Origin: Nitrospiraceae bacterium
GTDB taxonomy: Bacteria > Nitrospirota > Thermodesulfovibrionia > Thermodesulfovibrionales > UBA6898
Direction: 5' to 3'
DNA length: 64,000 bases
Assembly: GCA_020347665.1 (NCBI GenBank)
Contig: CP070737.1
Coordinates: 1,075,189 to 1,139,188, forward strand
The translations under genes and the position numbers were made by a program. The notes below the pieces were generated by a model. The model worked only from the letters and a program-made list of their open reading frames with translations, was not told the origin of the DNA and searched no databases. Positions 51,689 to 60,788 of this stretch are shown here, piece by piece; within the stretch, counting starts at the first letter, position 1, and every line of letters starts with the position of its first letter.

Positions 51689-52121
51689 CATGGCTGATAT
51701 TTCATCGGTTCACAGACTGATAAATAATTATGCACGAAAAGAAGCCATGCTTCCCCGCTCGATGCAGGAGTTATACGAGCATGTCAGGGATTTTACTGTT
51801 TTAGAGGATAAGGGAAAAGTACGGGGCGTATGTGCTCTCCACGTGCTATGGGAAGATCTTGCTGAAATCCGGTCACTCGCACTTTCAGGCACATATCGTA
51901 ACATAGGGATCGGGAAGAAATTGATACAGCGCTGTATATCTGAAGCAAAATCAATAGGGGTAAAAAGGGTATTTGTTCTAACCTATCATCCCGAACTTTT
52001 TAAAAAAAACGGGTTCGATTATATAGATAAAACAGAGCTTCCGCAGAAGATATGGGGAGACTGTGTACGGTGCCCTAAATTCCCTGGCTGTGATGAAACC
52101 GCACTCATCCGGAGTCTGTGA
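51669..52121 (+). CDS. GNAT N-acetyltransferase (short ArgA-like)
   Basis: The 150-residue protein has a GNAT fold with IRKANMADISSVHRLIN at the start, the acetyl-CoA loop in LALSGTYRNIGIGKKLIQ, and YHPELFKKNGF. The C-terminal IWGDCVRCPKFPGCDE cysteine cluster is characteristic of a stand-alone acetyltransferase group related to the ArgA acetyltransferase domain. N-acetylglutamate synthesis is a reasonable guess. The start is TTG 51669 inside the gamma-subunit gene. Confidence 0.85.
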   Translation: MKIRKANMADISSVHRLINNYARKEAMLPRSMQELYEHVRDFTVLEDKGKVRGVCALHVLWEDLAEIRSLALSGTYRNIGIGKKLIQRCISEAKSIGVKRVFVLTYHPELFKKNGFDYIDKTELPQKIWGDCVRCPKFPGCDETALIRSL

Positions 52122-52173
52122 TGAGCTGAGCTACGGGAAGTTTTTCAATATCCCTCTTACGATCATCGAGACG

Positions 52174-53427
52174 TTAAAGGTTGATATCAGGAAAAGGTGG
52201 GCCGGGTTTGGCAAACAGGAATCCCTGTCCGAATTTGATGCCTATCTCTTTTAACGTATTCAGTTCTCCGACGGTTTCTACCCCCTCCGCGATGACTGTT
52301 GACCGCATCTGTTTGGAAAGCCCCACAATAGCCTTGATCAGTTCCTGCTTAAGAATATTCTTATCGATTTCACGAACAATGGAGATATCAAGCTTTATGT
52401 ATTGGGGTTTGAGTTCAACAACCGTCTCAAGGCTCGAATACCCTGCTCCAGTGTCATCCACAGCGATAGCAAAACCCATGTCAGCATAGTATTGCGCAGC
52501 CTCCATGAAAAGGTCATACTGTTCAATCGCCTGTCGTTCCGTCACCTCAAGGACGATAGTGGACGGATTCAGATCCAAATCTCTGAGACAATCACGCAAA
52601 TAGGTATCCCGGAACTTCGGATCAAGGACAGCAGATGGTAGACAGTTGACAAACAATTTCAGTCCCGGCAATATGCCCTTCGCATTCTCAAGTGCCTTCT
52701 TTCTACACAGCTGGTCCAGCTCGAAAAGAAGGTCAGTATCTTCAGCAACGTCGAACAATATATACGGATGTTCGTACTCTGTCTCGGCAGGGCCGCGGGT
52801 AAGCGCTTCATATCCAATAACCGAATTATTTGTAAGATCAACAATAGGATGGAAGAATGTTCTGATGCTCTCTTTTAATATCAGTTCCTGCAGTTTCTCT
52901 TTATTTCTCATCAGTCTTTTGAAATCCTGATAGGTCGACATCAGTTTGGCATCCTCAATAAGCTTGTTCATGAGCCTTTCGTCACGGATCAGGGGGTTGT
53001 GAATAATCACAGCATACCCGACCACTATCTTCGGCCTTCCCCTGAGATACTGGAACGTTATCGGTGAGATGCTATCGTTCAGATATTCAGTAATCCTTTC
53101 ACAGAGGTTTTCAAGACCAGTTGGAGAAAATTCCAGGTCCACCCGCTTCTTTGAGAGGAATATGATATATTCATCGCTCGCAACTTCAGTTGACACAATA
53201 ATGTCATCTATCCTTATCTGCTTCCCCTTGAGATTATTCAGAACGACGTGTATTTTCTTCAAAATATCCATATACACTTTCTTGCCGAAGTGCTTTTCGA
53301 TATTATTCAGTTTTGAACAGTTGACATAGAGGGCTGAGAGCGCGTTGTTACTGACAAAGGCGGAGTTTACCTCTTCAATGACCTCCTGATACGACGGAAT
53401 GATACTCTCACGTTTCGGCTTATCCAT
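52174..53427 (-). CDS. EAL-domain c-di-GMP phosphodiesterase
   Basis: The 417-residue protein has an N-terminal degenerate GGDEF-like domain (residues 15-155, signature replaced by ASDEY) and a complete EAL domain: YEALTRG, FVNCLP with the metal-binding Asn, LEVTER, the DDTGAGYSSL loop, YIKLD with catalytic Lys, AEGVET and GQGFLFAKP. It should hydrolyse c-di-GMP to pGpG. No membrane segment. Convergent with the acetyltransferase gene. Confidence 0.94.
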   Translation of the reverse strand: MDKPKRESIIPSYQEVIEEVNSAFVSNNALSALYVNCSKLNNIEKHFGKKVYMDILKKIHVVLNNLKGKQIRIDDIIVSTEVASDEYIIFLSKKRVDLEFSPTGLENLCERITEYLNDSISPITFQYLRGRPKIVVGYAVIIHNPLIRDERLMNKLIEDAKLMSTYQDFKRLMRNKEKLQELILKESIRTFFHPIVDLTNNSVIGYEALTRGPAETEYEHPYILFDVAEDTDLLFELDQLCRKKALENAKGILPGLKLFVNCLPSAVLDPKFRDTYLRDCLRDLDLNPSTIVLEVTERQAIEQYDLFMEAAQYYADMGFAIAVDDTGAGYSSLETVVELKPQYIKLDISIVREIDKNILKQELIKAIVGLSKQMRSTVIAEGVETVGELNTLKEIGIKFGQGFLFAKPGPPFPDINL

Positions 53428-53491
53428 TATGGTTTATAGTATAGCGGAATATTCAAAAAAAATGAACCGTGCTGTGCCTGCAGTAGCTCCA

Positions 53492-55063
53492 TTACTCATC
53501 CTTGAGCAGTTTATATTCAATGCTGTCCACCAATGCCTGATATGAAGCCTCAATGATATTTACTGAAACCCCTACCGTTGACCATCGCTTGTCCTTATCA
53601 CCGGATTCTATCAGGACCCGTACACGAGCTCCGGTTCCCTTCCCCGCAGTAAGTACGCGCACCTTGTAATCGAGCAGTCGTACTTCTGTTAGCTGTGGAT
53701 AAAACCGTTCAAGGGCTTTTCTCAGTGCATTATCGAGTGCATTGACAGGGCCGTTTCCCGTTGCAGCAGTATGCTCAATATGTCCGCTGACCCTGAGCAT
53801 TATCGTGGCCTCACTGAGCGGATCTTCACCTTCCTTCCGTTTCTCAATAATAACCCTGAAACCGATAAGGTCAAAGAATCTTTTATGCAATCCGAGCGCC
53901 TTCTTCATAAGCAATTCGAACGAAGCCTCAGCACCTTCGAACTGAAATCCCTGATTTTCGAGTTCTTTCAGACTGGTAACAATGTCCTGCAACTGCTTTT
54001 TGTCCTTTTTCAGGGGTATGCCAAATTCCTCAGCCTTTCTCAGAATATTGCTTCTCCCGGCGAGGTCTGATATAAGAATACGCTGTGAATTACCGACCAG
54101 TTCAGGTTTGATATGCTCATATGTTTCAGATCGCTTTCTTATGGCGCTTACATGAACTCCTGCCTTATGCGCAAAGGCGCTGTCACCGGTATAAGGCTGA
54201 CGCTTGAAATGTCTCAAATTCGCAATCTCGTTAACAAATCTCGAAACCTCTCTCAGCTTTTTCATCTGTTCTGTTTCTATACATTTCACCCTCAGCTTTA
54301 ATTGAATATTGGGAATGATGGATATGAGATTTGCATTACCACATCTCTCTCCCAACCCGTTTATGGTCCCCTGCACATGGACCGCTCCAAATTCAACGGC
54401 AATTATGGAATTGGCAACAGCGCAATCAATATCATTATGCGCATGCATTCCAACAGGCGTATTGGCGTGCTTTACGACTCTCTTGACCGTCTCCCGGATC
54501 GCTGTTGTAATAGTCCCCCCGTTCGTATCACAGAGAACCAGACAGTCAGCCCCCCCATCCTGAGCAGCTTCCAGACACGAGAGTGCATAGTCAGGGTTAT
54601 TTGCATAGCCGTCAAAAAAATGTTCCGCGTCAAATAAAACCGTTTCAGCACGCTTTTTCAGATATGAAACAGTATTGTAGATAAGCTCAAGATTTTCATT
54701 ACGGGAAATCTTCAATGCCTCTTTTACATGAAAATCCCAAGACTTACCAAAGATAGTTATTGCCGATGTTTCGGCATCGAGCAGTGCCTTGATATTTTTG
54801 TCATGCTGAGGCTTTTTTCCGGGTCTATGCGTGCTTCCGAATGCAACGAGACGAGAATGCCTCAACTGCACCTTTCTTGCCTTTTTAAAGAAGGCAATAT
54901 CTCTAGGATTGGATCCCGGCCAGCCACCTTCAATATAATGCACTCCCAGATCATCCAGCTGTTCCGTAATTCTCAGCTTGTCTTCTACAGAAAAAGATAT
55001 ATCTTCTGATTGGGCCCCATCCCTCAGGGTAGTGTCATATATCTCGATTGTCTTTCTTCTCAT
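53492..55063 (-). CDS. cimA: (R)-citramalate synthase
   Basis: Condenses pyruvate and acetyl-CoA to citramalate, the first step of threonine-independent isoleucine synthesis. The 523-residue protein has [18 protein letters not shown] at the start, [14 protein letters not shown] with metal ligands, [15 protein letters not shown] and a C-terminal LeuA-type regulatory domain. It matches the TIGR00977 type of citramalate synthase rather than isopropylmalate synthase ([20 protein letters not shown]). It follows lysC by 12 bases. Confidence 0.95.
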   Translation of the reverse strand: MRRKTIEIYDTTLRDGAQSEDISFSVEDKLRITEQLDDLGVHYIEGGWPGSNPRDIAFFKKARKVQLRHSRLVAFGSTHRPGKKPQHDKNIKALLDAETSAITIFGKSWDFHVKEALKISRNENLELIYNTVSYLKKRAETVLFDAEHFFDGYANNPDYALSCLEAAQDGGADCLVLCDTNGGTITTAIRETVKRVVKHANTPVGMHAHNDIDCAVANSIIAVEFGAVHVQGTINGLGERCGNANLISIIPNIQLKLRVKCIETEQMKKLREVSRFVNEIANLRHFKRQPYTGDSAFAHKAGVHVSAIRKRSETYEHIKPELVGNSQRILISDLAGRSNILRKAEEFGIPLKKDKKQLQDIVTSLKELENQGFQFEGAEASFELLMKKALGLHKRFFDLIGFRVIIEKRKEGEDPLSEATIMLRVSGHIEHTAATGNGPVNALDNALRKALERFYPQLTEVRLLDYKVRVLTAGKGTGARVRVLIESGDKDKRWSTVGVSVNIIEASYQALVDSIEYKLLKDE

Positions 55064-55075
55064 AATAGATACATG

Positions 55076-56299
55076 CTAGTGCTTCGCAAGGTCAAAAGCA
55101 TCGTGCAGCACCCGAACGGCAAGCTCCGTAAACGTGGCGTCTATCACACACGATATTTTTATCTCAGAGGTGCTTATCATCATAATATTGATATTATGAT
55201 GCGCCAGCGTCTGAAACATTTTTGATGCAACGCCTGAATGTGCCTTCATACCCACACCAACAATAGACACTTTGCTTATGTCTTCATTTACATCCACCTT
55301 CTTTGCCCCGAGTTCCCGGGCCGCACGTTCTGACACCTCCAGAGCTTTCTTCGTATCAGAGGTCTGTACCGTAAATGAAATGTCTGCAGATTTGCCATCG
55401 CTGCTGATATTCTGAACAATCATATCAACAATGATGTCCGAAGAAGCGACCGCATTAAACAGCTGGGCTGCAATTCCGGGTTTATCAGGTACGTGTACAA
55501 TGGTAAACCTGGCCTGGTTTTTATCGTAAGCGATGCCTGACACAATTACGTCTTCCATATCCTTATCCTCCTTGGTAACCAGGGTTCCTGGATTATCCGA
55601 AAAACTCGAACGCACGATAATAGGCATATTATTTTTCATGGCAAATTCAACAGAGCGCGTCTGGAGTACCTTTGCTCCGAGACTTGCAAGTTCGAGCATC
55701 TCTTCAAACGAAATCTTATCTATTTTCTGCGCTTCTGCAACAATGTTCGGATCTGTTCTGTAGACACCTTCTACATCCGTATAGATCTCACACCGGTCAG
55801 CATTGATTGCAGCGGCCACCGCAACCGCCGAAAGGTCAGATCCTCCTCTCCCGAGTGTGGTAACCTCAGTACCATCCTCTGTTATACCCTGAAATCCTGC
55901 AACCACTATGATATATCCTTCGTCAAGGGCCTCGAGGATGCGATCACACGATATCCGTGCGATCCTCGCTTTCGTATGGACCGTATCGGTTATAATACCT
56001 GCCTGCCTGCCGGTCAGAGACCGTGCCTTAAAACCTAATGCCTCGATGGCAAGCGCTGTCAGGGCACTGGTTACCCGCTCTCCCGAGGAAAGCAGAAGGT
56101 CCATTTCTCTCTCATTCGGCTGGCTGGATATCTGATGAGCAAAATCAATCAACTTATCCGTTTCTCCCGACATTGCAGACACAATGACGACAATTTTATC
56201 TCCTCGACGGGCAGCATTGACCACACGTCCGGCCACCGCCTTAACCCTGTCAACATTCGCTACGGATGTCCCGCCATATTTATGCACTATGAGAGCCAA
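55076..56299 (-). CDS. lysC: Aspartate kinase
   Basis: Phosphorylates aspartate, the entry to lysine, threonine and methionine. The 407-residue protein has [15 protein letters not shown], the [21 protein letters not shown] active-site region and two C-terminal ACT domains (from about 260) that bind the feedback effector. I chose TTG 56299: it stands four bases after GGAGGT and gives the usual [15 protein letters not shown] 56311 lies within that ribosome site. The gene ends 12 bases before cimA. Confidence 0.95.
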   Translation of the reverse strand: MALIVHKYGGTSVANVDRVKAVAGRVVNAARRGDKIVVIVSAMSGETDKLIDFAHQISSQPNEREMDLLLSSGERVTSALTALAIEALGFKARSLTGRQAGIITDTVHTKARIARISCDRILEALDEGYIIVVAGFQGITEDGTEVTTLGRGGSDLSAVAVAAAINADRCEIYTDVEGVYRTDPNIVAEAQKIDKISFEEMLELASLGAKVLQTRSVEFAMKNNMPIIVRSSFSDNPGTLVTKEDKDMEDVIVSGIAYDKNQARFTIVHVPDKPGIAAQLFNAVASSDIIVDMIVQNISSDGKSADISFTVQTSDTKKALEVSERAARELGAKKVDVNEDISKVSIVGVGMKAHSGVASKMFQTLAHHNINIMMISTSEIKISCVIDATFTELAVRVLHDAFDLAKH

Positions 56300-56351
56300 T
56301 CGGACCTCCAAACCAGAAGCTGCATAGACATCCTCATACCCCTACGCATCG

Positions 56352-57578
56352 TCATGAGCCGGTAAAGAGCTCCCCGTTTATGAATGAGTCCATTAAACGA
56401 AAGCCCTCCTCCATAACAATTGCATCATCATGATCACCAATGCCTTCATCAAATGTCATGCCTTTATTCTCTCTGAGAGCAGAATTGTCAAACATAACAA
56501 ACGGTACCGGGGTATCAGTATGTGTTTTCAGTGCTACGGGCGTCGGATGGTCAGGTAAGAGTAAAATTCTATACTTCTGAAAAGCCTTCATGCCCGCCAT
56601 CACCTGAGCAACAACCCGTGTATCAAAATCTTCGATGGCCCTGATCTTATCCCCATATGCACCAGAATGACCGGCTTCATCAGGGGCTTCAACATGCACA
56701 TATACGAAATCGACATCCCGTAAGGCTTTAAGGGCAGCCTCCGCCTTTCCTTCATAGTTGGTATCGAGATAGCCGGTAACACCGGGAACTTTAAGTATCC
56801 TGAACCCGGCATATATGCCCAACCCCTTGGTAAGGTCAACTGCGGAAACCAGGGCACCTTCGAGCGAATATTTATCCCTAAATGTCGGCAGAGAAGGTTT
56901 TTTCCCCTGCCCCCAAAGCCAGATGCTGTTCCCCGGTCGTTCACCGTTGTTTATTCTTTTCATGTTTACCGGATGTCGCGCAAGCACAGAAAGCGAATCC
57001 ATCATAATCTTTCTGAGGACTTCCTCTCCTTCCCCCACGGGGAGGTAATCCATGATATCCCTGCCGATGATGTCGTGCGGGGGTACACACTCAACCTCGA
57101 TCGACCCTTTGGACCATATCATCAGGTGTCTATAACTTATCCCGGGATAAAATGCGATCGCGTCAGATCCTAATTCTTTATGTATTTCATCTATTAGCAC
57201 TCGGGACTCCTCCGTCGTAATATGACCACCACTGTAGTCTTCCATAATGGCCCGTGTTCTGTCAGCATTATGTTTGAGTGTAACAAGATTACATCGGTAC
57301 GCAACATCATCTTCAAGGAGTTCTATGCCCATACTGGCGGCTTCAAGCGGAGCCCGTCCTGAATAATATTCTGATGGGTTATATCCGAGAATACTTAAAT
57401 TCGCGACATCAGACCCCGGATGCATACCCTGCGGAATCGTTCTGACCATACCATACACACCCTTCTGCGTTAACACGTCCATAGAGGGTGTTCGCGCATA
57501 CTGGAGCGGTGTCTTATCACCTAAGTCCCGAAGCGGCATATCAGCCATGCCGTCACCTATCAAGACAACATATTTCAT
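56352..57578 (-). CDS. ApgM-type phosphoglycerate mutase homologue, probable homoserine kinase
   Basis: The 408-residue protein belongs to the archaeal-type cofactor-independent phosphoglycerate mutase group, alkaline-phosphatase fold, with [20 protein letters not shown] at the start, [16 protein letters not shown] with the catalytic serine, [12 protein letters not shown] and [15 protein letters not shown] with metal ligands. Members located between lysC and thrC have been proposed as replacements for homoserine kinase. The position here, with no thrB visible, supports that. It overlaps thrC by 4 bases. Confidence 0.88.
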   Translation of the reverse strand: MKYVVLIGDGMADMPLRDLGDKTPLQYARTPSMDVLTQKGVYGMVRTIPQGMHPGSDVANLSILGYNPSEYYSGRAPLEAASMGIELLEDDVAYRCNLVTLKHNADRTRAIMEDYSGGHITTEESRVLIDEIHKELGSDAIAFYPGISYRHLMIWSKGSIEVECVPPHDIIGRDIMDYLPVGEGEEVLRKIMMDSLSVLARHPVNMKRINNGERPGNSIWLWGQGKKPSLPTFRDKYSLEGALVSAVDLTKGLGIYAGFRILKVPGVTGYLDTNYEGKAEAALKALRDVDFVYVHVEAPDEAGHSGAYGDKIRAIEDFDTRVVAQVMAGMKAFQKYRILLLPDHPTPVALKTHTDTPVPFVMFDNSALRENKGMTFDEGIGDHDDAIVMEEGFRLMDSFINGELFTGS

Positions 57579-58636
57579 ACAATACGTGTTATAACGTCCT
57601 CAATCACTTCCAGATCAGCAGCCATTCTCGACGGTTCTTTCGAAACCCTGAAAACAGTATCCGGATCCTTGAGCCCATGGCCAGTCAGGGTACACACAAC
57701 AGCGTCGCCGGGGGTAAAAAAACCTTCCTTATGCAGTTTTATTACACCGGCAAGAGATGCTGCAGATGCCGGTTCACAAAATATTCCTTCAGAAGAGGCT
57801 ACCAGACTATAGGCACTCAGAATCTCATCGTCTGAAACCATATCTATCCTTCCACCTGATTCTTCCTTAACAGTCAATGCCTCCTGCCAACTGGCAGGGT
57901 TCCCAATTCTGATAGCCGTTGCAACCGTTTCGGGCTGTTCGATCTTCTTGCCCCTCACAATGGGAGCAGCACCTTCAGCCTGAAACCCCAGCATAACCGG
58001 AACAGAAGCTGTCCTGCCGGCCGTGTGATACTCTTTGTATCCCTTCCAGTATGCGCAAATATTACCGGCATTACCAACCGGCAGGGCATGATACCGCGGA
58101 ACAGACATGAGCTGATCGCATACCTCGAAAGCACCGGTTTTTTGTCCTTCCAGTCTGAAGGGATTAATTGAATTCACCATGGTAATGGGATACCGTGAGA
58201 TAAGGGCCTTTACAATATTCAGGGCATCGTCAAAATTTCCGTCAATCTGCATAACATGGGCGCCATGTACAATCGCCTGAGAAAGCTTTCCCAGTGCTAT
58301 TTTGCCTTCAGGGATAATAACAATCGCCTTGAGTCCGGCCCTGGCCGCGTACGCTGCAGCCGCTGCTGATGTATTACCCGTAGAGGCACAAATAACCGCT
58401 TTTGCCCCGGACTCCACGGCTTTCGAGATGGCAAGCGTCATGCCACGGTCCTTGAATGATCCCGTAGGATTCGAACCTTCGAATTTAAAATAGAGGTCAA
58501 GGTCGAGCCGGGCCCGTGCACAGAAATGAACGGCTTTTATCAAAGGAGTATTGCCTTCGTGCAATGTTATGACCGGCGTTTCATGCGTAACAGGGAGAAA
58601 ATTCCGATACTCGTTAATTATTCCGAACCATGGCAC
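57575..58636 (-). CDS. thrC: Threonine synthase
   Basis: PLP enzyme converting O-phosphohomoserine to threonine. The 353-residue protein closely follows Bacillus-type Thr[11 protein letters not shown], the PLP lysine in [57 protein letters not shown] and LTGHGLKDP. The start is GTG 58636. Its stop overlaps the ApgM-like gene. This is the likely true threonine synthase, in contrast to the zinc-ribbon paralogue upstream. Confidence 0.95.
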   Translation of the reverse strand: MPWFGIINEYRNFLPVTHETPVITLHEGNTPLIKAVHFCARARLDLDLYFKFEGSNPTGSFKDRGMTLAISKAVESGAKAVICASTGNTSAAAAAYAARAGLKAIVIIPEGKIALGKLSQAIVHGAHVMQIDGNFDDALNIVKALISRYPITMVNSINPFRLEGQKTGAFEVCDQLMSVPRYHALPVGNAGNICAYWKGYKEYHTAGRTASVPVMLGFQAEGAAPIVRGKKIEQPETVATAIRIGNPASWQEALTVKEESGGRIDMVSDDEILSAYSLVASSEGIFCEPASAASLAGVIKLHKEGFFTPGDAVVCTLTGHGLKDPDTVFRVSKEPSRMAADLEVIEDVITRIV

Positions 58637-58688
58637 GTATTCACTCGTCTCCTATCGCTTCAAAATTCCTTTATTTCTCTTTGCCCTT

Positions 58689-58708
58689 ATTATTCCGAAT
58701 TATTCCGA
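58689..58708. repeat. Tandem ATTATTCCGA repeat
   Basis: Two adjacent copies of ATTATTCCGA lie between thrC and the NIL gene. A third exact copy at 58617-58626 overlaps the first codons of thrC. The repeat may be an operator or a slippage product. Confidence 0.8.
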
Positions 58709-58730
58709 CGGGTACTCAGCAGAGTTCTTC

Positions 58731-58967
58731 CTACTCAATAATGTCGCCTTCCACAAGTTCCACATCAATACCTTTTTCCTTCAACCAAAGGATCCCCTTT
58801 TCCAGATTGGTATCTTCTCCTTCCAGCTCCAGAATCATTTCACCTACCGTCTCAGTAACTCGTGCTCTCCTGATGTTCGGCATGACATCAAACTGCTTTG
58901 CCATGGAAAAGATTACCGGCTCTTTGATAAGGCTTTGAGGAAAGGTCAGTTTAACCCTTTTCTTCAT
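58731..58967 (-). CDS. NIL-domain protein
   Basis: A 78-residue protein forming a single NIL domain (ferredoxin-like fold): KKRVKLTFPQSLIKEPVI, MPNIRRARVTETVGEMILELEG and the C-terminal GIDVELVEGDIIE. NIL domains are best known at the C-terminus of methionine ABC transporter ATPases and in proteins of anaerobic sulfur and homocysteine synthesis. Next to a MoaD-like carrier it may take part in sulfur insertion. It ends 94 bases before thrC. Confidence 0.9.
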   Translation of the reverse strand: MKKRVKLTFPQSLIKEPVIFSMAKQFDVMPNIRRARVTETVGEMILELEGEDTNLEKGILWLKEKGIDVELVEGDIIE

Positions 58968-58976
58968 TATCTCCTC

Positions 58977-59255
58977 CTATACGGTTCCGCCTGCAATGGC
59001 AGGCACAATTGAGATTTCGTCACCATCCTTCACAACCGTTTCTTCACCGCTGAGAAATCGAATATCCTCTTCGTTCAGATATACATTTACGAATCTGCGT
59101 ATTTTTCCATCTTCTGATATCCGCTCGGCAATTCCCGGGTACGTCTTGTCAAGAGTGTCAATGACAGATATGATTGTTCCTGTTGAACCTTCAACCTCTT
59201 CTTTTCCCTGAGTAAGCCTCTGCAGCGGCGTTGGAATTCTTACTTTTACAGCCAT
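58977..59255 (-). CDS. MoaD/ThiS-type ubiquitin-like sulfur carrier
   Basis: The 92-residue beta-grasp protein has the MoaD pattern KVRIPTPLQRLTQGKEEVEG at the start, FVNVYLNEEDIRFL and KDGDEISIVPAIAGG. The di-glycine that would be thiocarboxylated is followed by two extra residues (TV), so a protease must trim it first, as reported for sulfur carriers of Wolinella methionine synthesis. No JAMM-type peptidase or adenylating enzyme is visible in the window. It lies between the zinc-ribbon ThrC homologue and the NIL gene. Confidence 0.92.
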   Translation of the reverse strand: MAVKVRIPTPLQRLTQGKEEVEGSTGTIISVIDTLDKTYPGIAERISEDGKIRRFVNVYLNEEDIRFLSGEETVVKDGDEISIVPAIAGGTV

Positions 59256-59293
59256 TTCTTGTCCTCCTTGCAGACCATAGATCCTGAAGGTCC

Positions 59294-60529
59294 TTATGTG
59301 TTTATTTTTTCCAAAGCCTCTTCAAATGAAGCGATATTGGGCTTAATATAATGAGGTGAAATAACATGACTCTGCAATGCTTCCTGCGTCTTGAGACCAT
59401 TTCCCGTAATGCATACCACGGTAACCTCATCCCTGCCGATTTTGCCGGATTCAACAAGCTTCCTGGTTGCCGCTAAGGTTACCCCCCCGGCAGTCTCTGC
59501 GAATATTCCTTCGGTTCGGGCAAGCAGTTTCATCGCATCGATAATCTCCTGGTCAGTAACGTCTTCCCCATAACCGCCGGTATCAGCAACAACCCGTGAC
59601 GCATAGAACCCATCGGCAGGGTTGCCGATCGCCAGCGACTTGGCTATCGTATCAGGTTTAACAGGTTTTATAAGGTCTGTGCCCTGTTGAATAGCCTGTG
59701 TTATGGGAGAGCATCCAGCAGCCTGCGCAGCAAAAACCTTTGTGTCAAGATCCTGTATCAATCCTGTTTCCTTAAACTCTGTGAAGCTTTTCCATATTTT
59801 GGTCAATAGGGAACCACTCGCACAGGGAACAACCACGTTGTCCGGAGCCTTCCAGCCCAGTTGCTCGATAACCTCAAAGCCGAGCGTTTTTGAGCCCTCG
59901 GCATAAAACGGCCGTATGTTGATGTTAACAAAGGCCCACTTATACTTGTTCGCAACTTCACTACAGAGTCTGTTGACTTCGTCATAATTGCCATCTACAG
60001 CAATAAGATTTGGTTCATATACCAGAGACGCGATAATCTTGCTCGCCTCGAGCGAAGCAGGGATAAAAATAAACCTGTTGAATCCTGATACAGCCCCGTT
60101 CGCAGACACTGAATGAGCAAGATTTCCTGTTGAAGCACAAGCAACCGTATCAAAATCAAACTCCTTTGCCTTTGTCAAAGCAATAGAAACAACACGATCC
60201 TTGAAGGAAAGCGACGGGTACACCACACTATCGTCCTTTATATAGAGATTCCGCATACCGAGCACTCGTGCAAGGTTTTCCGTTTTTATGAGGGGGGTAT
60301 ATCCCGTATTCAAGCCGACATACGGCTTACCATCTATAGGCAGGAATTCACGGTATCTCCAGAGGTTTTTGGGCCTGCCTTCGATTTCCTCTGTCGTTAT
60401 GGCCGCGGAGATTGTTTCGTAATCATATGCAACTTCAAGGGGGCCAAAACAGAACTCACATACATAGATCGGTTCAACAGGATACTCCCGTGCGCATTCT
60501 CTACACTTAAGTCCCTTAATAAATCCCAT
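59294..60529 (-). CDS. Zinc-ribbon threonine synthase homologue
   Basis: The 411-residue protein has an N-terminal zinc ribbon with two CxxC pairs (CREC and CEFC, residues 9-32) and a PLP fold-type II domain: TGYTPLIKT, the PLP lysine in PSLSFKDRVVSIAL, CASTGNLAHS, LAIGNPADGFYA and CITGNGLKTQ. It is a paralogue of the thrC 0.7 kb downstream. Because it precedes a MoaD-like carrier and a NIL protein, it may be a sulfhydrylase that uses carrier-bound sulfide to make homocysteine or cysteine. Annotation as threonine synthase alone would be unsafe. GGGGGGTGATGCG lies before the ATG. Confidence 0.88.
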   Translation of the reverse strand: MGFIKGLKCRECAREYPVEPIYVCEFCFGPLEVAYDYETISAAITTEEIEGRPKNLWRYREFLPIDGKPYVGLNTGYTPLIKTENLARVLGMRNLYIKDDSVVYPSLSFKDRVVSIALTKAKEFDFDTVACASTGNLAHSVSANGAVSGFNRFIFIPASLEASKIIASLVYEPNLIAVDGNYDEVNRLCSEVANKYKWAFVNINIRPFYAEGSKTLGFEVIEQLGWKAPDNVVVPCASGSLLTKIWKSFTEFKETGLIQDLDTKVFAAQAAGCSPITQAIQQGTDLIKPVKPDTIAKSLAIGNPADGFYASRVVADTGGYGEDVTDQEIIDAMKLLARTEGIFAETAGGVTLAATRKLVESGKIGRDEVTVVCITGNGLKTQEALQSHVISPHYIKPNIASFEEALEKINT

Positions 60530-60788
60530 CGCATCACCCCCCTTTAGTGAATTTCTGTTATTTTACTTGAAAAAACAGATATTTTAAAGTCTTGTGGTTA
60601 CTGATATACAGAGAGCAAATCCGAACATCTATAGCGCTTCATGCGAAACGCATGGTTTCAGCTGAACAGGATCCTGTCGCGTACGGTAGAACCCGATGTG
60701 CAGGGGAGTTGAGAAACCCGTGTCCAGGATCTTCATTCCCTGAATGTACACGGCGATAGTCCCCGGAATCTCCCGAAGAATTATTTTA
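60530..60788 (-). other. Leader region upstream of the ThrC homologue with nested inverted repeats
   Basis: On the minus strand GATCCTG (60725-60731) can pair with CAGGATC (60670-60676), enclosing smaller hairpins. ACAGGATCCTGT is itself a palindrome (60666-60677). Further on, CATGCG-TTT-CGCATG (60640-60654) competes with GAAAC-N5-GTTTC (60645-60659). A 35-codon frame (60736 to 60629) also fits but has no proper ribosome site. This may be a structured regulatory leader or a repeat element. Confidence 0.4.

Noticed and set aside
56300-56311. TTG 56311 as lysC start
   Set aside because: It falls within the ribosome binding site GGAGGT that serves TTG 56299.
60629-60736. 35-codon minus-strand ORF in the leader of the ThrC homologue
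   Set aside because: It has no spaced ribosome binding site and coincides with the inverted repeats, so an RNA structure is the better explanation.
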